This document shows positions 46,937 to 54,981 of a stretch of DNA of 64,000 nucleotides, piece after piece. The position numbers and the translations under genes were made by a program. Every line of letters starts with the position of its first letter. Position 1 is the stretch's first letter. Source of the DNA: Axinella damicornis. Taxonomy: Eukaryota; Porifera; Demospongiae; Axinellida; Axinellidae. The notes beneath the pieces are model-generated. The model ran no database searches. It saw only the letters and a program-made list of their open reading frames with translations, and was not told where the DNA came from. Where the stretch lies: assembly GCA_963931865.1 (NCBI GenBank), contig OZ007506.1:7860934-7924933 (forward strand), in the 5' to 3' direction.

Positions 46937-49439
46937 TGGTTAAGGTGGTGTCCCTACCAAAAAATATTTGACGTTTATTTCTGGAAAACTGTAGGGGGTA
47001 TGCAACTGAAAATGCAACCCAGTGATCTTCTCAATAAAATCTCTTCCTTTTTGAAAATACAGGGTGAATTTGTATTTTTCCCTTGACCCCCTTCAGGAAT
47101 TACTCAATGTCATTGCATAGCACTCATTGTTTTAGACACCGTGTAATAATTTCAGGTGTGTAGGGGGTACATAAGTCGAGATATCAATGCCCCAACAACA
47201 CAAAAACTGGTGAAAATTCGCATTTTCAGTTGCATACCACCTACGGTTTTCCAGAAATAAACGTCTTTGGTAGGGACACCACCTTAAATTTGTCCTTCAT
47301 CTTGCCACTCCATCTTACCCCCCTCTCCTCGAGCCCCATCCCATCTCCCTGACTCTATAGCTACCTCTTCTAATGCGGGGACTCCTGCATGCAATGTTAT
47401 CATCTTAATAGCCGGAGATAATCTGCCAGGTAGCTAAGCCAATGTGTGCATGAAGTCCACACTTTTGACAATATCACGCGACATACCCAATCCAAAACCT
47501 TACATGTGATGCGTAATTCAACAACAGAGGGAGCTGGGTTGTCAGACAAAAACTTTTATAACCATACACAAATTCATTATAGGTAATTAGAATTCAATTG
47601 GACATTCATTGAAACATGGAGTGAATATTCATACACTTCACTTATGTAACTTATCAGAAGACAGTAGTGCAATAATTCAATTAATGGCAACAATACACAA
47701 CATGAATAAATTACTAGACAACAGCACAACCCAATCACAAAACACATGCAGTAACAAGCGACAAAAGTAGCTCAGCATATACCACTAAATAAAACAACAT
47801 AAACAACAACTCCAAACAAACCAACCAAACGATAACAAACAGATGTTGGAACATCCTATTCCTCAAGATCTAATCCTGCTGCTAGCCTGGTGTGAAGTAG
47901 TTGTGCATTGAAGGTCCAGAGCCGAGTTGGAGCCTAGGAGATTCTCACAGCTAGTCCACGGTCATGCCATTGACGGTGGTCCGAACAACTTGGAGGCTGC
48001 TGGGGGCCCATAGTCCTAACATCCCGACCACAAGTGGAAAAAAAGATGCCTCGGGCTGCTGTGACATCTTCTTCATGGCAACTCTCCTTCTCAGTCTATC
48101 CTGCTTCACATTTCTGTCTATCGCACTGTCGGGTTTACCACAATTATAGAGGGTAGAGCCAATATAATGTAGGTCCCCCAGGACCCACATCTTCCCAAGC
48201 GGAAGCGACATACACTAGATAATTATAGTACAATAGTATACGTACAAACACTTCCTCATTTGGTAGCCAGAGTTGAGTAAAATCAATTGCACTGCTCAGA
48301 ACATCTATAGAACATCTATAGATGGCATAGTCACGGTATTAACCACTACACCACCATGCAGCCACCCTCACAAAATTACTCTATAGCGTACAGCTAGGGT
48401 TTATAGGAAAAAAATAGTTTGCATGCAATGTTGTTCACATGCAGTAAAACAGAGAAGTCATGCACCTTTCGAACTATATACATGTATACGACAACTACAC
48501 TCGTCAACTGGAACCACATGTACCAAATATTGGTTTAGTCTCGTGCCCAGTATTGAAGGTCTGGGAACGAGACTATATTGCTGCACTGTTAGAAACATCA
48601 CAACATACGCAGCATTTATAGCTGATTATTGTAACTACGTCATTGTGTCAAAGTGTTTGACAATAGCCTCATTCCCAGGCTCTCCCACGCGCAAGCGACG
48701 ACAATGGCCTGTGAACGAGGCTATGGTTTGACAATGGAGCTTATTCTCTGGATGACACATTTGTCCCCCCCCCCCCCCCACACACACACACACACACACA
48801 CATACACCAATAATAGATCTATATAGCAGAGTTCACCCATTCCTATAACCTCACACTTGTACACATACCCACTTCCTGGTACAGGGATCCAAAATCAAAC
48901 AACTCGCTGTTTTTCCAGTGGGCTGCAAAGGTGGAGGAGTTCCCTGCATTTACGGGATAGAGGTCGGCTCTCTTCATTTTTTGCCAATTAGGGGAAACGA
49001 GAAACAGCTCTGGATGGACCTCGACAACCAAGTTGCGGGATGAATCTGATTCCAAAAATATAGACAAAAGGGCCACCTGCATGGCATATTTGATCCTCTC
49101 CATCTCGTGGAGAAACTTCTTTAGACACAACTCGGAGCTGAAGACAACGTTAAAAAGTGGGGACTGCTCGTAATAGAATGTGTCCATATGGTAGACCCCA
49201 AACTTGTGCAAAATAGGTGAAATGGTGTTTGTGATCAACCATAGCTTTGCGCTAATGGTACTTCCATAAACGAGGGTCGGTTTCTCGTAACTGCCTGCCT
49301 TGACGGACTTGATTCGCGTGTTCTCTCCATTCACCGTCACCCTTGTTTTCAGGAGAAAGAAATCGTTATGATAGCTGGTGTGGATGTTGAACTCTGGGTC
49401 AACCTCGATGTCAACTACACGTTCCATATGCATCGCCAT
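38186..49439 (-). CDS. Ig-Death-coiled-coil-Ig-Kelch protein, 15 exons, about 1,645 aa
   Basis: Exons (5' to 3'): 49439-48869, 46677-46384, 46306-46019, 45646-45350, 44861-44595, 44518-44460, 44388-43819, 43741-43399, 43328-43026, 42951-42649, 42579-42277, 42207-41905, 39672-39578 and 39127-38186, plus any I missed. All listed junctions are GT-AG, all phases agree (mostly 1-1), and the lengths sum to 4,938 nt, exactly 1,646 codons including TGA. Domain order: novel 190-aa N-terminus, Ig1-3, Death, coiled coil (about 300 aa), Ig4-7, short linker, Kelch. There is no signal peptide or membrane segment, so it is probably cytosolic. MALT1 also combines Death and Ig, but there is no caspase-like domain here. 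A role as a signalling adaptor or scaffold is inference. I counted fourteen exons explicitly; whether further small exons exist is open. Confidence 0.8.
39337..39423. repeat. GGGCCAGGGC-type repeat copy in an intron
   Basis: GCCAGGGCTGGTTCTGATGCG, TTTTCCGGTAGCTACCTATA and TATGAACTTCCTGCTGGACC match the copies upstream of NLR2-4. Confidence 0.75.
40217..40282. mobile_element. 66-bp MITE, TAGTCTCG family
   Basis: TAGTCTCGTTCCCAGAC at the left, GTCTGGGCACGAGACTA at the right; the perfect 9-bp duplication ACGAAACAG lies at 40208-40216 and 40283-40291. It sits in the 2.2-kb intron between Ig7 and the Kelch linker. Confidence 0.93.
40929..41340. repeat. Dispersed repeat copy, interrupted by a TA element
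   Basis: Second copy of the 33551-33767 repeat. Homology resumes after 41210 with TATCTAGATAATGCACAC, and continues to GTCTCGGGCGGATA. Confidence 0.85.
41013..41210. mobile_element. 198-bp foldback MITE with TA target duplication
   Basis: Arms of about 75 bp: CTGCTGATTGCGTTGACCTT and AAGGTCAACGCAATCAGCAG at the tips, continuing through AAATTCAAAGTGGGAAGTGC. TA flanks both ends (41011-41012 and 41211-41212). The uninterrupted site exists at 33636-33637. A TA duplication is the signature of Tc1/mariner-type elements. Confidence 0.95.
41370..41540. repeat. CTCACGG-rich tandem duplication
   Basis: GATG..CTCRTTTCTCACGGTCTGCT, ATCAACTAARGTTCAAAGTTCT occurs twice in tandem (about 41437-41486 and 41490-41539), preceded by TCTCACG repeats like those at 8785-8870. 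Confidence 0.75.
41905..43328 (-). CDS. Ig4-Ig7 exons, four 303-nt modules
   Basis: Exons 43328-43026, 42951-42649, 42579-42277 and 42207-41905 are each exactly 303 nt with phase-1 borders. Each encodes one Ig-like domain running from PPxI.xHP, through FTVxAtGtePLsYQWqWkpA and LtIsSvQksNEGSYrC, to SNcaGSqtSKPAkLSVG. The core Trp (YQW) and the F-strand tyrosine-corner motif (EGSYRC) are kept. The B-strand position that normally holds cysteine is Val/Thr in all four. The modules are close paralogues, consistent with recent tandem exon duplication. Confidence 0.9.
43399..44518 (-). CDS. Linker and coiled-coil exons
   Basis: Exon 44518-44460 (59 nt) encodes the linker VPLPDRVDNTPLETAGAEQ. Exons 44388-43819 and 43741-43399 encode about 300 residues with heptad pattern and high Glu/Lys/Gln/Leu (SKLTELSEQVEKLSQERDN; LQEELKQKDRKLEQTIQ; LSQKLQEAEYQKQQVV). 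This predicts a long parallel coiled coil that would oligomerise the Death and Kelch parts. Phases are 1 in, 0, 0, and 1 out. Confidence 0.88.
44595..44861 (-). CDS. Death-domain exon
   Basis: 267 nt, phase 1-1, so a mobile module of 89 codons. It encodes LSTVTQWHLLGIYLGVDLPT, then IKADHEDTKDRLTHTLIQWL and TPTWSAVVKALVGIRRDKLA. The W..LG..LG core, the Leu-rich helix with QWL, and the PTW-x(3)-ALVG-x(3)-LA ending fit Death-fold proteins of the DD group. It belongs between Ig3 and the coiled coil by splice phase. Death domains self-associate with other Death domains; the NLRs nearby carry one too. Confidence 0.88.
44900..45340. other. Intron between Ig3 and Death exons
   Basis: AT-rich, with TAGTTGTAAT / AATTGTAGTTG repeats at about 44950-45040. 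No exon is supported. Confidence 0.5.
45350..46677 (-). CDS. Ig1-Ig3 exons
   Basis: Exons 46677-46384 (294 nt), 46306-46019 (288 nt) and 45646-45350 (297 nt), all phase 1-1, encode three Ig-like domains N-terminal to the Death domain. They resemble Ig4-7 (PPRVTAHPQG, TEPLNCQWQW, EGSYQCVISNCAGS). Ig3 is the most diverged (CSEGLYRCMVTNLVGAVPS) and ends DYIIG. The B-strand cysteine is missing here as well. Confidence 0.88.
46895..46935. repeat. Poly-G tract of about 37 bases
   Basis: An uninterrupted G run directly before the TTAA element. Confidence 0.9.
46944..47283. mobile_element. 340-bp MITE with TTAA target duplication
   Basis: Left end GGTGGTGTCCCTACCAAA, right end TTTGGTAGGGACACCACC. 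Arms of about 75 bp include GACGTTTATTTCTGGAAAAC and GCAACTGAAAATGC. TTAA flanks both ends (46940-46943 and 47284-47287). TTAA duplications are typical of piggyBac and Kolobok elements. It lies in the first large intron of the Ig-Death-Kelch gene. Confidence 0.95.
47951..48211 (-). pseudogene. C-terminal fragment of a retrotransposon-type ORF
   Basis: The frame ends with FFPLVVGMLGLWAPSSLQV, a phrase like the FPLVVE.LGGW segment near the C-terminus of many non-LTR (LINE) reverse-transcriptase ORFs. Upstream, YCNCG-type residues are visible (LYNCGKPDSAIDRNVKQDR). It is short, with no RT core. An A-rich region at 47680-47840 could be its former 3' flank. Confidence 0.45.
48315..48370 (-). mobile_element. 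tRNA-like 5' half, possible SINE
   Basis: The minus strand reads GGTGGTGTAGTGGTTAATAC, a good A box (TGGTGTAGTGG). No B box follows. Confidence 0.4.
48535..48585. mobile_element. Short TAGTCTCG-family hairpin
   Basis: TAGTCTCGTGCCCAG then TTGAAGG, then TCTGGGAACGAGACTA. The candidate 9-bp duplication (ATATTGGTT/ATATTGCTG) is imperfect. Confidence 0.7.
48666..48722. mobile_element. TAGCCTCA-family hairpin with duplicated GTTTGACAA
   Basis: TAGCCTCATTCCCAGGC at the left, GCCTGTGAACGAGGCTA at the right. GTTTGACAA occurs immediately left and, two bases after the right end, again. Confidence 0.75.
48869..49439 (-). CDS. First exon, novel 190-aa N-terminal region
   Basis: ATG at 49439 (MAMHMERVVDIEVDPEF), no signal peptide, phase-1 donor GTATGT matching the Ig1 acceptor. 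Mixed alpha/beta composition with FFLLKTRVTV, YGSTISAKLWLITNT, FFSELCLKKF-like helical segments and FLVSPNWQKM. I do not recognise a domain. Exon linkage to Ig1 is by phase and lack of any alternative in between. It could also be a separate short gene. Confidence 0.7.
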
Positions 49440-50490
49440 TCGACACGGTTCGTTTACTGGGAGGGATGGGAAAAGACGATATGTTTGCGGCTAGCTCAGC
49501 TTCTGCAGCCCCTCCCACGCAAGCAGCACGGATGTTTTCTAGCGCTCTAATTACTCGTAATCTCAGCGCAGCCTAGCTAGCTATAGACGTTGCTGCCTAG
49601 GCAGCCACAACGACAGCAGCAGCGAGTGCGTGCGGCGTCAAGTCTGATGTCGCCATTGCCGGTGATGAGCCTGCAGGGAGAGTATGTAGCCTCCCTCCCC
49701 CCTCCCTCGCTCCACTGAACCCTGTCTACCCAACTGCCAGCCCTCCACCACCTCCACAGCAGAGCAGTTGAGTGTTATCATAGAGACAGTCATAGGGGTC
49801 ACTCTAAAAGTAGGAACGAGGAAATGAGGAAATGGAAAATGGGGAAATGGAGAAAAGGGGAAGCACTAGGCATGACACTGCAACGATGGCTATGGAACCT
49901 GCTTATGAAATACATGCAGTGTAGAGGATCTCACTGAAAGTCAAACACACACAGTGGATGACACATAGCCTAGCTCGTTCCCAGGCCTCCACGCCCAGCT
50001 TGTTCCCAGGCCTCCACGCCCAGCTTGTTCCTAGGCCTCCACGCCCAGCTTTTGTCACATGGAGGCCTGGAACGAGTCCAGATGATATACACGATACGCC
50101 AAAATTATGGCATCAGAAATTCACAAGAGATAATCAGATTGATATTGTCAACACAAGCAGTAGAACAGAAAACGGGGTTGGCATGGGAACGAGGCTATTG
50201 ATATAGTAGTCTACAATGTAGTTCACTCTACTAATATGCAGGAGTAAGGTATGGCTGTGAGCTCCAACAGTGAGGTGACTGTCATCAATCATGGGCAGGA
50301 AGTCAGAGCTGGAAGAGCAGACTGTTACCTGGAGCTACATGTGTGTAGATCTGTATAGGGACCAGTCCAGCAAATGTCAGCGTATTAATCTTGATCAAGA
50401 TTTGCTCTAAGGTGAAGTATGGAGCTCTGCTGGAGATATGGAGCTGTTTGTAATGTGTCGTGGCTGGTGAGGGTGTGTGGTTGAGTCCGG
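49440..50490. other. Head-to-head spacer between the Ig-Death-Kelch gene and the IP3R-like exons
   Basis: Too short to hold the roughly 2,000 N-terminal residues of an IP3 receptor. Contains GAAATGG-rich simple sequence (49815-49860) and a 27-bp tandem repeat at 49972-50047. Confidence 0.6.
49972..50080. repeat. 27-bp tandem repeat inside a CTCGTTCCCAGG hairpin
   Basis: AGCTCGTTCCCAGGCCTCCACGCCC occurs three times head to tail, then the opposite arm GGAGGCCTGGAACGAG. It is an expanded member of the 52359-52447 hairpin type. Confidence 0.75.
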
Positions 50491-50568
50491 AGCTTCTCTG
50501 CATGACCCCCCTTCTCCGGTTCCTGCAGCTGCTGTGCGAGAATCACAACACAAACCTGCAGGTGTGGA

Positions 50569-50580
<12 letters not shown>

Positions 50581-50628
<48 letters not shown>
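50581..50628. repeat. GT microsatellite followed by a G run
   Basis: (GT)n at 50574-50598, then about 30 uninterrupted G, directly after an IP3R exon donor. Confidence 0.9.
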
Positions 50629-50629
<1 letters not shown>

Positions 50630-52358
50630 TGTCTCCGCAATCATTTCCTTTCCTACCTCTTCTCTCCTCCTCCCCCCCCCCCCTTTCTCCCTTCCTTCCC
50701 CTCCCTCACTCACTTCCTCACATCACACTCACAGAATTATCTTCACAAGAGCAAGTCGAACTATAACCTCGTTGTGGAGACGCTCAAGTTCCTGGACTGT
50801 ATATGTGGTGTCACAACAGGTGGCCTCGTCCTCCTCAGCCTCTACATCAATATGAGCAATGTTGAGCTGATCAACCAGTGTCTCACGTCACTTGCCGAGT
50901 ACTGTCCAGGCACGAAAATCAGGTGGATATTACCTTTAAACCATTCCACAGTAAGGGCATCTAAATGTTGCCAATATGCAATAGAATGTTAAAATGTGTG
51001 TCAATCCTGAACATGGAGGACTTCCGTTCTGCTACGCGAAGTAACGAAAGCATACTGTGATCTCAAGTTGCAAAGCGGAAGTCTCATTCACCCACTTTGA
51101 GTGTTAGAAGTAGCACATGCGATTGAAATTGTTGGTTTTCCCTGCACATAAGGTTTTCAACAAGTGAATTTTGTCAGTACTCTCTATGTCTTGCACACAC
51201 TCACTCATCATGTAGCGCTGCATTGCTTCGAATGAGTCCAGTGGTATTGATATCGTGGTGTCCATCATCCAGACCGACCTGCTATGGAGGAGAGCCAGGA
51301 GCGAGCGATGGAGCTGAAGGTAGTGGGGATGCTGACCGTCCAAAGGAGCGGGTGTTGCGATGCACAGAGTGCAATGAGCAAGGCAGCAAGGTGTGTACCC
51401 GTCAGCCGTCTGTATCATACATCTGTATCTGTCAGTACATACTGTAAGTTGAGAAATTTGTCATGTTGAACATTCTTCACATAAAAAAATTATTCGTGTA
51501 CATGTACATTCATATAATTATTTACATGGTGCACTGCTGCAAAACAAGTGCTTGCATTCTACAGAGACCTGACTGATCCTCACTCCTCCTCCTCTTCCCT
51601 CTCCTCCTCCCCCACTCCCCCCATCGCCCCTCCCACCAGCTTGTCAACAAGATAGTGTTCATGGTGAGCATTGTTGCCAACCTGGCAATCCTCTACCGAC
51701 ACAACTCCCAGAAGTCCTCTCTCAATCTCACCCACAAAGACCTTGTGTACGAACTCCTCCGTCATCCTGATCTGATGTACCACTGGGGCTACCTCCTCAC
51801 CTGTCTGTTTGGATGGCTGGGTCATGAATTCGTCTACTCTTTACTGGTGCGTGAGCTTAGTAATGGACAGCTGATGGTGATATTAAATGACTATGCTCAC
51901 AGTAGTTGTTTTGGGGAAAAATTCTCCTTATCTCTCCCCCCTTCTGTCCCCTCCTGTCTCTCCCTCTACATCCACTCCCTTTTTCTCTCCTCCCCTGCCC
52001 TCCTTCTCCCTCTCCTCCCCTTCCACTCCCCTCATTTCTCCCCACATCAGCTCTTTGATGTTGTCATGCGATATGACACTCTACAAAATGTAATCAAAAG
52101 TGTTTTGCGTAATTTCAAGTCCATTGCGCTCACGTTTGGGCTGGCTGTGATCCTGATCTACCTGTACTCCATACTGGGCTACGTCTTCTTCCCCAACGAC
52201 TTCATGATGCCCACCAACCCACTGGTACACCAGGGGATGCTGGATTATGCCCAGAAGGCATGCCTGGACCGTAAGCAGTCTGTATTGCTGTCTGGTGTAC
52301 AGACATGCATAGACGTTGTGATAGATCACAGTTAAAGTTTCTGCTGGCTTGTGTGTGC

Positions 52359-52447
52359 CTCGTTCCCAGGCCTCCACGCCCGGCTTTTGTTGCTTTTCAT
52401 ACTGCAAGCAACAAAAGCTGGGCATGGAGGCCTGGGAATGAGGCTAG
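52359..52447. mobile_element. 89-bp hairpin, TGCCTCG/TAGCCTCA family
   Basis: TGCCTCGTTCCCAGGCCTCC and GGAGGCCTGGGAATGAGGCTA. Inner arms GCTTTTGTTGCTTTTC and GCAAGCAACAAAAGC also pair. Flanks GCTTGTGTG and GCGTGGTGT are weakly alike. Confidence 0.75.
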
Positions 52448-52474
52448 CGTGGTGTGGGTGAAGTGTACAGGCAG

Positions 52475-52818
52475 GTGTGTATGCCACACCCCCTCACAGA
52501 CTTACTGTAGGCCACACCCCCTCAGACTGCTACTGTAGGCCACACCCCCTCACAGACAGTTGCTGTAGGCCACACCCCCTCACAGACTTACTGTAGGCCA
52601 CACCCCCTCACAGACTGTTACTGTAGGCCACACCCCCTCACAGACTGTTACTGTAGGCCACACCCCCTCACAGACTGTTACTGTAGGCCACACCCCCTCA
52701 CAGACATACTGTAGGCTACACCCCCTCACAGACTTACTGTAGGCCACACCCCCTCACAGACTTACTGTAGGCAACACCCCCTCACAGACAGTTACTGTAA
52801 GGCCACACCCTCTCACAG
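52475..52818. repeat. 28-bp minisatellite in an IP3R intron
   Basis: About 11 copies of TGTAGGCCACACCCCCTCACAGACT(TA)C with small length changes. The last diverged copy (GGCCACACCCTCTCACAG) provides the acceptor of the pore exon at 52819. Confidence 0.95.
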
Positions 52819-53016
52819 GTGGTGAGGACTGCATGAGTGAGGCAGACTGGCCGGTCCTGATGGAGCCCAGCTGCGAGACTCTGTTCATGTGTATCATCAC
52901 TACGTTGAAGGAGGGAATGAGGGCAGGAGGAGGCATCAGTGACGTCCTCAGGAAACTGGCAGCGAGTGTGAGTCAAGGGTGTGCCCACGGTTTCACACAG
53001 GATGTGTTTTGTTGGG

Positions 53017-53018
<2 letters not shown>

Positions 53019-53048
<30 letters not shown>
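53019..53048. repeat. Poly-G tract
   Basis: About 27 G after TTGTTGGGGGA. A second run of about 33 G lies at 53174-53206. Confidence 0.9.
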
Positions 53049-53050
<2 letters not shown>

Positions 53051-53173
53051 AAGATTGAATCTGGTGGGTTTTAGCAGCTACCCTTGTGTTCAAAACCACC
53101 GCATGTTAATTCCAACTGCCATTATGTCCTTTACAGGTTATTTGTTATTATGACATCATACCTTTTAAATTCT

Positions 53174-53206
<33 letters not shown>
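53174..53206. repeat. Poly-G tract
   Basis: An uninterrupted G run in the IP3R intron before the S6 exon. Confidence 0.9.
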
Positions 53207-53207
<1 letters not shown>

Positions 53208-53952
53208 GAGATCCCAGTGCCCCCCGTATGAAACCCTGGTACTATGGTGGGGCGTTGAAGAAATGACTGAATTCCCACTGATTGTTATCCCATACTATGG
53301 ATAACCAACCAATGGCCATGGCAACCATGCACTCTCTCTCTCCCGTCTTCACGCATCACAGGAGCCACTGTTTTACTTCCGAGTGCTGTACGACCTGTCC
53401 TTTTTCTTCCTGGTGATCATCATCATCATCCAGAACCTCATTTTTGGTGTCATCATCGACACATTTGCCGACCTCAGGGCTGAGAAAAACAGAAAGGACA
53501 ACATGTTGAAGAACACGTGTTTCATCTGTGGTGAGTGGCAGGAGGGGAAGAGGGAGAACTGTTTCAACATTTGACAAGACTAGCACTCGTACAAATCTAC
53601 CTCCACATCTTGCTTGTGTTCCTCCCCCCTTCTTTCCTCTCACCCCTCTTACTCACCCCCCTCCCCCACTCTTCCACCACCCTCCCTCCCCCCTCTTCCC
53701 TCCCCTTCTCCCTCCTCGATCCCCTCCAGGTTTGCAGCGGTCTGAGTTTGAGAACAAGGAGGTCACATTTGAATTTCATATCTCCCGGGAGCACAACCTG
53801 TGGCACTACCTTGACTTCATTGTACATCTCAACACAAAGGACACGACTGAGTTCACAGGACCAGAGAGCTACGTCTACAAGATGATCTCGGTGAGTAACA
53901 GCCGAGGTTGAGTGATAGCAATCAACATAATCAGGCTATCGGCTCATGAGGC

Positions 53953-54180
53953 TGTTGGTAGTGACCAAAGCAGGTTGTGTTGTATGTGTAGCATTTGTGA
54001 CTCTTGTATTGTTGTATTGTTGACTCTTGAATGTCTAGCCCTAGTGGCACCACATGTATCATTATCGTATCCTAGTGACTTAGGAATGACATTGTGTCCT
54101 TATCTATATAATGTAACTGCATATCATACTGTGGAAGAGTCTTTGCTGCAAACCTATTCACTCTTGATAACTATGTAACA
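53953..54180 (+). repeat. 5' LTR of a Ty3/gypsy-type retrotransposon
   Basis: Starts TGTTGGTAGTGACC and ends CTATGTAACA (TG...CA, about 228 bp). It is followed at once by a primer-binding-site-like GTGGTGTCAGAAGTGGGATT. The partner 3' LTR is not visible, so the exact left border is inferred. Confidence 0.65.
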
Positions 54181-54204
54181 GTGGTGTCAGAAGTGGGATT
54201 CGAA

Positions 54205-54981
54205 ATGGCCGAATCACTGGATGTTCCATTGCCCGAGATTACTGCTGCGGAGTTTGAACATTCCTGGACGCGGTTTGAACTGGTAGCCGCCGCCAAAAGT
54301 TGGCCAGCAACGAAGCAGCTAGCAATTGTTCCGGCCCTACTGCGGGGGAAACTCCTGGACTACTATGTTGACCTTGATGATGCGAGCAAGAGTAGCGTCG
54401 CTACACTGAAGAATGCTCTCGCTAAGAGGGCAGGCCTGAAGAAAGACTCACTTGCAGCTGCCAAAATGTTTGTGGAGAGGAGTCAGGGAGCTCAGGAAAA
54501 AACTGCCGATTTTGCTGCCGAGCTGAAACAAGCGTATCCCGACGAGAGCGCTACCTCCACAGTCCTTCTGCAGCGCTTTGTAACTGGGCTCCGACCGACA
54601 ATCAGCCGTCAACTCCTTCTCCAAGGGAGACCTGAGGACCTCGAGGGAGCTGTTAAAGCTGCCTCAGCTATCGAGTATGCGTTTGGTTTCTCCATTGACG
54701 GGAAAGAAACGGAGCGAGTGACGGGGAACGAAGTGAAGGCAGAGCCGATTAATGTCCTTCAACCGAAGGCAGATGCAAGGATTGACCAGCTTCAACACGC
54801 CTTGGAAAATATGACAAAGCGATTCGAGTCGCTAGAAAGCCATTGCAGGACGAACGACGCCGGACACCATCATATCCACCACCGCCACGAAGACCTCGAA
54901 GACCTGGTGGGGGGCGCACACGGGACCAGAAATGTTTCATGTGTGGTGAGGAAGGTCACTTCAAGAGAGAGTGTCCTTTAA
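54205..54981 (+). CDS. gag: Gag-like ORF
   Basis: ATG at 54205 just after the primer-binding site. The capsid-like helical part includes SWPATKQLAIVPALLRGKL and a QRFVTGLRP segment. The C-terminal zinc knuckle CFMCGEEGHFKREC lies in another frame (54843-55034), so the gag frame must shift near 54840. Either a programmed shift or an indel is possible. Function: particle core of the element. Confidence 0.8.
   Translation: MAESLDVPLPEITAAEFEHSWTRFELVAAAKSWPATKQLAIVPALLRGKLLDYYVDLDDASKSSVATLKNALAKRAGLKKDSLAAAKMFVERSQGAQEKTADFAAELKQAYPDESATSTVLLQRFVTGLRPTISRQLLLQGRPEDLEGAVKAASAIEYAFGFSIDGKETERVTGNEVKAEPINVLQPKADARIDQLQHALENMTKRFESLESHCRTNDAGHHHIHHRHEDLEDLVGGAHGTRNVSCVVRKVTSRESVL

Noticed and set aside
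49972..50080. CRISPR-like array of three repeats
   Set aside because: The units are contiguous with no spacers, and match the MITE hairpin family.
50477..50992. 171-codon frame through the GT and G repeats
   Set aside because: It reads a microsatellite and intron sequence; only 50735-50922 within it is IP3R-like coding sequence, bounded by splice sites.
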